Below, piece by piece: positions 57,901 through 64,000 of a DNA stretch of 64,000 bases. Origin of the DNA: Bolinopsis microptera. Taxonomy: Eukaryota > Ctenophora > Tentaculata > Lobata > Bolinopsidae. The DNA lies in assembly GCF_026151205.1 (NCBI RefSeq), contig NC_087076.1:13873675-13937674 (forward strand), read 5' to 3'. The notes beneath the pieces are model-generated. The model had not been told where the DNA came from. It saw nothing but the letters and a program-made list of their open reading frames with translations, and ran no database searches. The translations under genes and the position numbers were made by a program. Numbering within the stretch: position 1 is the stretch's first letter; each line of letters opens with the position of its first letter.

Positions 57901-58521
57901 AAATACTTATAAATTTCCTATATTTAGACGAAATCCTAGGGGCCTTTTAATGGGAGTGTATCCATTGAAATTAAATTTCGGTCGGAGATCATGTCCAAAA
58001 TCTACCAGATTATTATGATCCCCTTGAATGTCCCTGTCTGAGTCACGAGTCCATACGAGGGGTCAAATCTACATATAATGGCAATGGATAATGTGCTGTA
58101 TATTTATAATGTGATTTGGAGATTACCCCTTCACGAAATCATTATTTTTATATCGATCTTCGGTTGATCCTTGATCTTAAATACAACAAGCCCAAACGTT
58201 TGTACAGTGACTTATGGCCCCCTGCAGTCATAACGAAAAGGCAGGACACTGTGTTATAAAATGTATATTAGATTTCGATGATTTTAAGAAAAGGAACCAC
58301 ACAAGCGGCACTAGGATTAGTTTTATTTAACTATCGAAATAGTTCAAAATGTTCATTATTTATTTTTCAGGTGGGAAAATTGCGAATTCCTGTGCTGTGG
58401 TCGCGGGTACAGAACAGAGACGTTTGAAACGATAGTAGACTGCAACTGCACATTCAAGTTCTGCTGTTACGTGCAGTGCGAGAAGTGTCCGGAAATACAG
58501 CATCATCACTACTGTCTCTGA
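51979..58521 (+). CDS. wnt: Wnt family secreted signalling ligand
   Basis: Eight exons: 51979-52105, 52297-52411, 53303-53475, 54350-54448, 54625-54723, 54971-55147, 56277-56359 and 58371-58521. All have GT-AG borders and matching phases and give 340 residues with 24 cysteines. Hallmarks in order are [68 protein letters not shown] (the middle Ser is the expected palmitoleoylation site); [18 protein letters not shown]; and the C-terminal CCGRGY with clustered cysteines ending HHYCL. The secreted glycoprotein (WNCS and NCT sequons) would signal through Frizzled/LRP. The subfamily cannot be assigned by eye. One usual 'WCC' near the end is FCC. The signal-peptide exon is uncertain (see 43542 and 51367). 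Introns grow from 176 to 2011 bases towards the 3' end. Confidence 0.96.
54535..54592. repeat. 17-bp repeat (aatggcaccacttt) in a Wnt intron
   Basis: Three head-to-tail copies in the 176-base intron between 54448 and 54625, starting about 35 bases before the acceptor. It is probably inert, but it fills a third of a very short intron. Confidence 0.9.
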
Positions 58522-58679
58522 ACACATTCTCACCGGAATTCTTGTTCCGGAAACTTCAGGATTTTGATCATGCCCGGACTTAGTGCGAAATGGCAGATCG
58601 ATCGAAAAAACTGTCCGTGCCAAAGGACAAGTAGGTCTAGTGAACACTTATACTCGTTGAGTTAGACCGTTTAGATTGA

Positions 58680-58685
58680 AATAAA
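58680..58685 (+). terminator. Poly(A) signal of the Wnt gene
   Basis: AATAAA lies about 160 bases after the stop codon, with a second AATAAA near 58714. The Wnt 3' UTR is therefore short. Confidence 0.65.
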
Positions 58686-58719
58686 TAATCTGGTTACATT
58701 CGGTAATTTTATTTCAAAT

Positions 58720-60204
58720 AAATTGTTTTTGTACAAAGCAGACGGATTCTTGAATCAGTGGATTGCAAACTGTAATCGAATTCAAAATCCGTGCGTAATG
58801 AAAATTCTTTATGATGAAGAGTTATGATGGTTTTATACGATGAGAAAATAGTATTTGTGTAAGTAACACTTCATAGATTTGTAAATACGACTTATTTGTA
58901 GCTTTGATAAGGCAAATTTTGAGCTTATTTATAAAAAAACTGGATCCACATTGTACAATATTTTAGGTTAATTAGGGCGAAATGAGGAGTTAGACCTCAT
59001 CAATTGCTCTGTAGAATCCTGAGTATCCCCCTTATTTTCCACATTATTTCATGAGAGCTTCTCCCAGAACCCCTACTGACTACTCCATCCCTAAATGCTA
59101 TTATTATTAAAGACCATCCTTTAGGAGGTGCTTACAGTCTTTTCCTACTTTAGAAACCTCAGACTAATCAGATTTTGCCTGGTTGTGATTTTCCTATTTT
59201 CATGTATCCTTTTTTTTTGAAGATTTTTGAAGATTTGGACAGTCGTGTTTTTTTGTAGATTTAGTTACCTAAAGAAGTAAAGAGTGTTGTGTGTATCCAG
59301 AACTTTAAGATTATTGACTTTACTGATGAGAATTACAGCCAACAGTCAAGTCAAAAAAAGTTTGCTACTCATTTAACGCATGTTCAAAATTCATTTGCTC
59401 AAAATATTTCCTGATCAGAAGTTTCCCAAACGTATTTTTTAGTAGATTTTCTGACTGTAATATCACCACATCTGCATGAATATTATCCTAGTCAATCATA
59501 TTAAATGTTATCTTCTTCTTGAATTTTTAGTTAGTCAGACTTCCAGAACGTTGCAGTCTCACTAGTTACTGAAGGTTAGTTTTAGTATTAGTGAAGTGGC
59601 CGGATTAAAATGACAGATTGTGTAGAATTTTACTGAAGTTGATGACAAAATTTTAGTGGTTGAACATCCTCACTTAAAGCTTAAGCTTGTTTGTATGGTG
59701 TTTTATTTAAAAAGGATTTATTTAGTTTGATAAAGATTTATTTAACTTATCTTACTGATAATTATATTCGAGCAGATTAAGCTCGAAGTAAGAACTTTGT
59801 TTTATTTGTAGAACTAGCACTTTCTAAATTGTATCTTATCTGATCAGCTACAATTTTCCAGTTTCACTTTCACAGCACATAGGTTTCTGGAAACATGAAT
59901 CAGGGTGAGCTAGGACACCTGCTACTTTACTGAATTGATAATGAATAATTTACTACTACTTATATCTTGTTTAGTTTTTAATTTCATAGGCATCCTTTTC
60001 TGATCAATTATCACCACGTTATAGTATCTAACTCTCATTGAATGTGTATAACTATAAATATGTCCAGAAAGCAAGTGACTAACCCTAATTCATTATTGGT
60101 TCTGTAAGTTGTTTTAAACAACGAATATTTCTGAGGTTGCATCTGATAATAATAACTGCAAACTGATAGTGATACCTGATTAATTAACGAGTTTCTTTTC
60201 TGTT
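58720..60204. other. Gene-free AT-rich sequence 3' of the Wnt gene
   Basis: No ORF, repeat or structure that I could support. Confidence 0.5.
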
Positions 60205-60356
60205 TTCTGGTGTCGACTCCAGTGTCCAGACTCGTTAAGAAGCAGTATTAGGTATTACTATTAGAAATATGTGCTGTCAATAAAAATTACGTTTTCATTT
60301 AACCGTAATACTATTACTGCTTCTTGATTTTGCTATGCACTAAGTCGACACCAGAA
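60205..60356. mobile_element. 152-bp MITE
   Basis: The perfect 14-bp ends ttctggtgtcgact (60205-60218) and agtcgacaccagaa (60343-60356) are followed inside by a second inverted pair, 'ttaagaagcagta' and 'tactgcttcttga'. It has no coding potential. Confidence 0.88.
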
Positions 60357-60974
60357 TTAGAAAATAAACTTGTCTAATCAATCGGCTTCGTAAGTATAGT
60401 TGATAGTAGTAGCTTAAAAGGCTTTTATTATATTATTTCGTTCGCCAATAAACACACAACGGCAATCGCATCACGTGAATTCGGTTTATACGGTTTGCGT
60501 TGGCAGTCGAATTATTTAAATAGCTGAACTTTATTTGGAGCTAACGTAAGTTTTTTAAATTGGGCGAGCGATTTTGTGGGATCATGTCAGTTGCATTCTT
60601 GTAACAATGAAAATATAACTATAAGTTTCATCCATTTACAATTAAAATTATCAGTCGCGATTAGATTTCGACCGTTCTCAGTTCTGTGTACATGCTTATA
60701 CGTTTTTGTTATACATTATATGATTATGAGTAAGCTGTGGGATTGTGAAAGTAAGCTATAGTTATACCAATGTATTTTTACGCAGATTTCGAATAAAACC
60801 TATTACTATTAGTATTACGTAGCATGAAAATCATTTCTTAACGAGTTATGATATGAGGAAATAACCATTTTTATCAAACGCAGGCGCCACGTTACGTTAC
60901 ATTTTTTATAAAATAAAGATTTGAAGTATGAAGTATAAATTTGTGCACCTTAGTATAGGCTTAACTTTGAATTT

Positions 60975-61497
60975 GTAGCGCGATGCGCTACTTAAGTGAT
61001 TAACTGTGCCTCACCGAGCTGCGATGAATTGACATCGTCAATTAACTTTAAATATAGTACTTACCATTAAAATCGAAAACAGCATTTACAAATGTACACA
61101 GAATTAACGGTCGAAATTTAATCGCTGCATTTGTAATCGAATAAAAATATAACATATTTTTGCTGCAATAACTTAGAGTTAGAATATATTGAAAACCAGG
61201 ACGTTCAATGCGTCGCTGTTTTGTAGGTTTACAACCTACCAAGACGCGCGCCGAGTTGGATTGTCATACGTTGTGCGCGGCTCCCCCTGTATTGTTTAAA
61301 CTCTACAGGTTTCACAATAGTGAAACGACCGTAAGGGTCACGATGTGATACAAAAGTTGGACTCGTCGACGGAACAAATATTTACAAGTATCACCCGTTA
61401 AGTCGCTGCTTAGACGTGCGCTGCGCATGAATTAACCGTCATTTTTTGTTTTTGCTTCGCAGATCGTCACTCTGCTTTGCAGAGCAACAATTTGTTG
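60975..61497. repeat. Hairpin-rich tract: at least seven short perfect hairpins
   Basis: Perfect stem-loops lie at 60975-60991 (GTAGCGC-GAT-GCGCTAC), 61027-61043 (AATTGAC-ATC-GTCAATT), 61223-61239 (GTAGGTT-TAC-AACCTAC) and 61309-61326 (GTTTCAC-AATA-GTGAAAC). Others lie at 61417-61427 (TGCGC-T-GCGCA), 61470-61484 (CTCTGC-TTT-GCAGAG) and 61485-61497 (CAACAA-T-TTGTTG). Three are exactly 17 bases with a 7-bp stem and 3-base loop. None carries a U-tract or known RNA signature. Confidence 0.88.
61212..61262. repeat. Dispersed direct repeat, left copy (partner 62825-62877)
   Basis: 'ttgtaggtttacaacctacc' followed by 'gacgcgcgccgag.tgga' occurs at both places. A further shared block, 'ggaaca.atattta' with 'agtatcacccgttaa', follows at 61370-61400 and 62871-62903. 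In the left copy the two blocks are separated by about 110 extra bases. Confidence 0.88.
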
Positions 61498-62824
61498 TCA
61501 GTTACGTACTACAGTTTTTATTATAGCTTTATAGTTTTTAGATTTTTAGTTTTTTAGTTTTATAGTTTTTAAAATTAAATAGTTCATAGTTTTTAGTTTT
61601 ATTTTTTATTATCAGCTGCAATTTTATCAGCAATATAATTCTAAAGGGTGCACAATAAAAATAAACTTGCTCGGATGTTAAATTTTTTTTGTACCATTGT
61701 TTTTATTACCTGGGGACCCCAGGCTATTATGTTCATAAACCGAATAAAGATTTGGCGGAATGACAGGCTGAGCGCGGCCCAGTAATGTATTTAGAGACTG
61801 TGATTCACTATACCAAATTTGTTATACCTTTTTGGAAAGATGGTGGTGCCATATTTGATGGTGCGCGGCTTTTGAAGCAAAAGTAGCTGTAAAAGTCGCC
61901 TAATTTGACCAAATTCGTTGATTTTTGTGGTATTATTGGATATATCTTCGCATGTCGCAGTTCAATTCCTTGAATTATGAGATCATTCTGAAAATTGGCG
62001 ACGACCTTCCAATAGGGCTTTCACAACTGTCCGAAAAATTTGGTGGATATCGGAGTTGATATAGTGATCAAAATGGGGCAAAATACGCTGTTTTTAGCTG
62101 TAACATGATTTCTGATGCGGTTGGATATGCTTTAAATTGTCGGACACTTTCCTTGTAAGTCTATGAGTAAGCTTACCAATTTTTGTTGCAATCGGAGGTC
62201 GGGAGGGATACTCAATATCTATTTATTTGAAGAAAAGTGTGCTGGCCGAAATAAGCACTAAAAAACCATCCTACAGTCGGCACGCGCGGCTCACTGTCGA
62301 TGGCGCACTACCTAATAATGCCAAACGGTATATTTTGTGACATTGATTAATTTAGCTTACTGTTCATATCAGGTTCATTGTTCATTGTTTTTATTTATAG
62401 TTTTATGCAATGACCAAATTCTTTTTGGGAAAATGTGCAAAGTTATCAGGAAGCTGTCGTCACTGTAACGCGAACGCGCCGCGCAAACTATCATCCTTGG
62501 TTCGCTTCGAGAGCAACTACAAACTATTTCAATTTGAAAGGTTAGGCATCGTCAATCAATGTACAAAGTGAATCACAAATCATGAATGGCGCGCAATTTC
62601 AAAAACTAATTCCATGCACATTCTCTGTTCCACAAAAAGTTTAATACAGGTTTTATTTATTTTAAAAATACATTTTTTTCTGCGAACAGAAAGCGCGTAT
62701 CGATATATCGCGTGACACAAAATATTCTAAATAAGGAATAATTCATCCTCCTCGTCTGACAAGATGAGCAAACATGAACATCGTTGAGTAACATTATCAA
62801 CATTATTAACATTTATTAATGCGT
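61498..62824. other. No gene recognised
   Basis: It contains a TAGTTTTTAG-type low-complexity patch (61505-61610). The rest is unremarkable and lies between the two copies of the 61.2/62.8-kb repeat, so it may be the body of one element. Confidence 0.45.
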
Positions 62825-62908
62825 TCTTTACCCTTGTAGGTTTACAACCTACCAGGACGCGCGCCGAGATGGAACAGATATTTTACGAGTATCACCCGTT
62901 AATCTTTA
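62825..62908. repeat. Dispersed direct repeat, right copy, with the 17-base hairpin
   Basis: The hairpin GTAGGTT-TAC-AACCTAC is at 62836-62852. Both repeat blocks are adjacent here. A further small hairpin (GTGAC...GTCAC) follows at 62964-62978. Confidence 0.88.
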
Positions 62909-62978
62909 CCCATACCAGAGAACTCTGTTTTACTTGTCCCTTGGTAACACAATACCGTGAGCCGTGACACTTAGTCAC

Positions 62979-64000
62979 AGTGTAAATCAAATCTAATTGC
63001 AGCGACACACACTTACTATTACTATCATGATTGTACTATATTATATATATATATTGTATATACAGAAAATCTTTCAAATCGATTTTGGGCGCTTTTAACC
63101 ATTTGTTGTAATGTTTTTAAATACTAAATATCTAAATTAATAAAATTTTATATCGGAACGAATTAATTAATATAATAATTTATTCGGTAGTTTTATCTGA
63201 TATTGATATTGATATTGATTATATTGATATTTTTATTATTGAACGAAGCTAACTCTAGATCACAGTGGTCCAGGCGCCCATGCTAGGTAGACATAGGCAT
63301 GATTTAGGGGTATGATATAACCTAAAGCAGGTCTACTAGGGGTAATTCGACCCAAAAAACGTTTAAAAGGGTTTTCAAAGTGATTAGGTGAAAGGTTGAC
63401 CTCAAAAATCCAATTTTTGATTTTGGCGCGTTTTTGATTTTCGCGCGTTTTTGGCGGCACTCAACCAGAATGGTTCTAAACTATGTCATAGTCTTTAATT
63501 AGGAGACATTAATGTTCATAAGGGTTAAGCATGGTCTAAGACTAATTTTAAGACACTTTTAGAGGCCGCAGACCGAAAGGAAAGGTCAATAAAGTAAAAA
63601 TGTCAAACACTAGTTTTTATTTTTTTTGATATTATAAATATTTCATGAACACATTGTATCACGCAATCAATTCAATGGGATGGCCTCCGCCCTCCCAACC
63701 GACACGGAGGCCATTCCAACAGTGGTAGGTGGTTAATAATGTTCCACAGTGCAAATACTCACTGAAACACCCTGAATTTTTGGAGTAGAGTTCTCTGGCA
63801 AACCAGCTGAGTTCTCTATGTAGATGCAGAATTAGGGGCCAGCAATTCATTTCACCGTGAGCATACAGCTACTGGACGTAGCAACATATAACACTGTAAA
63901 TATAGCCTTTAAATGTTTACACTAAACTTCAATTCAGCATGATGATCAATCAATCAATTTATCAATCAATTATTCAATCAATTTATCACTCAATTATTCG
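62979..64000. other. Gene-free right end of the window
   Basis: It contains a TATTGATATTGATAT patch (63200-63235) and a CAAT-rich tandem repeat (atcaatcaattt units) at 63943-64000. No coding exon was seen. Confidence 0.5.

Noticed and set aside
1-64000. tRNA, rRNA or snRNA genes
   Set aside because: I looked for B-box-like ggttcgaatcc motifs and paired cloverleaf arms. Isolated 'ggttcga' words (for example near 43970 and 44077) had no matching acceptor stem.

Overview
This is a eukaryotic, AT-rich, intron-containing window that reads as metazoan nuclear DNA. The gene content (a secreted Wnt ligand, a two-TSP1 plus tectonin secreted protein, an SRCR/ephrin-receptor-like membrane protein, an LDLa-type GPCR, an SH3 adaptor C-terminus) and the many foldback elements fit an early-branching animal. 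A cnidarian is my best guess, inferred from protein style and not proven. Splice sites are ordinary GT-AG and introns run from about 0.13 to 2 kb.

Layout. 0-2.7 kb is mobile-element territory: the N-terminal stub of a tyrosine-recombinase-like protein, a packed array of four hairpins, and on the minus strand a 530-residue ORF fusing an AlkB-type dioxygenase to an SGNH hydrolase. 3.0-4.7 kb holds a complete two-exon receptor-like gene (minus). 4.7-12.4 kb is repeats and unassigned DNA. 12.46-14.31 kb holds the last five exons of an SH3 (Abi-like) adaptor gene (plus). 16.2-20.4 kb is a nested palindromic structure with two very large hairpins. 23.6-27.3 kb holds a promoter-like segment and a gene of unknown function whose two reading frames do not join without a frameshift. 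28.2-31.2 kb holds an intronless GPCR (minus) whose cytoplasmic tail is a 48-bp coding repeat that runs on past the stop codon. 31.5-35.5 kb holds a decayed LINE and a deleted MULE transposase, both flanked by direct repeats. 35.9-37.2 kb holds the TSP1-tectonin gene (minus). 37-42 kb is repeats and small transposons. 42-51 kb is mostly unassigned, with two candidate exons and a 1.1-kb TA-flanked transposon. 52.0-58.5 kb holds a full set of conserved Wnt exons (plus). 58.5-64 kb is gene-free, with a MITE and a second hairpin-rich tract.

The genes do not form a pathway or operon; they are independent loci. Two points stand out. One is the association of a recombinase stub, hairpin array and AlkB-SGNH fusion at the left edge. 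The other is the abundance of short perfect hairpins, often a 7-bp stem with a 3-nt loop, in several otherwise unexplained stretches. All identifications are by eye; no database search was run.
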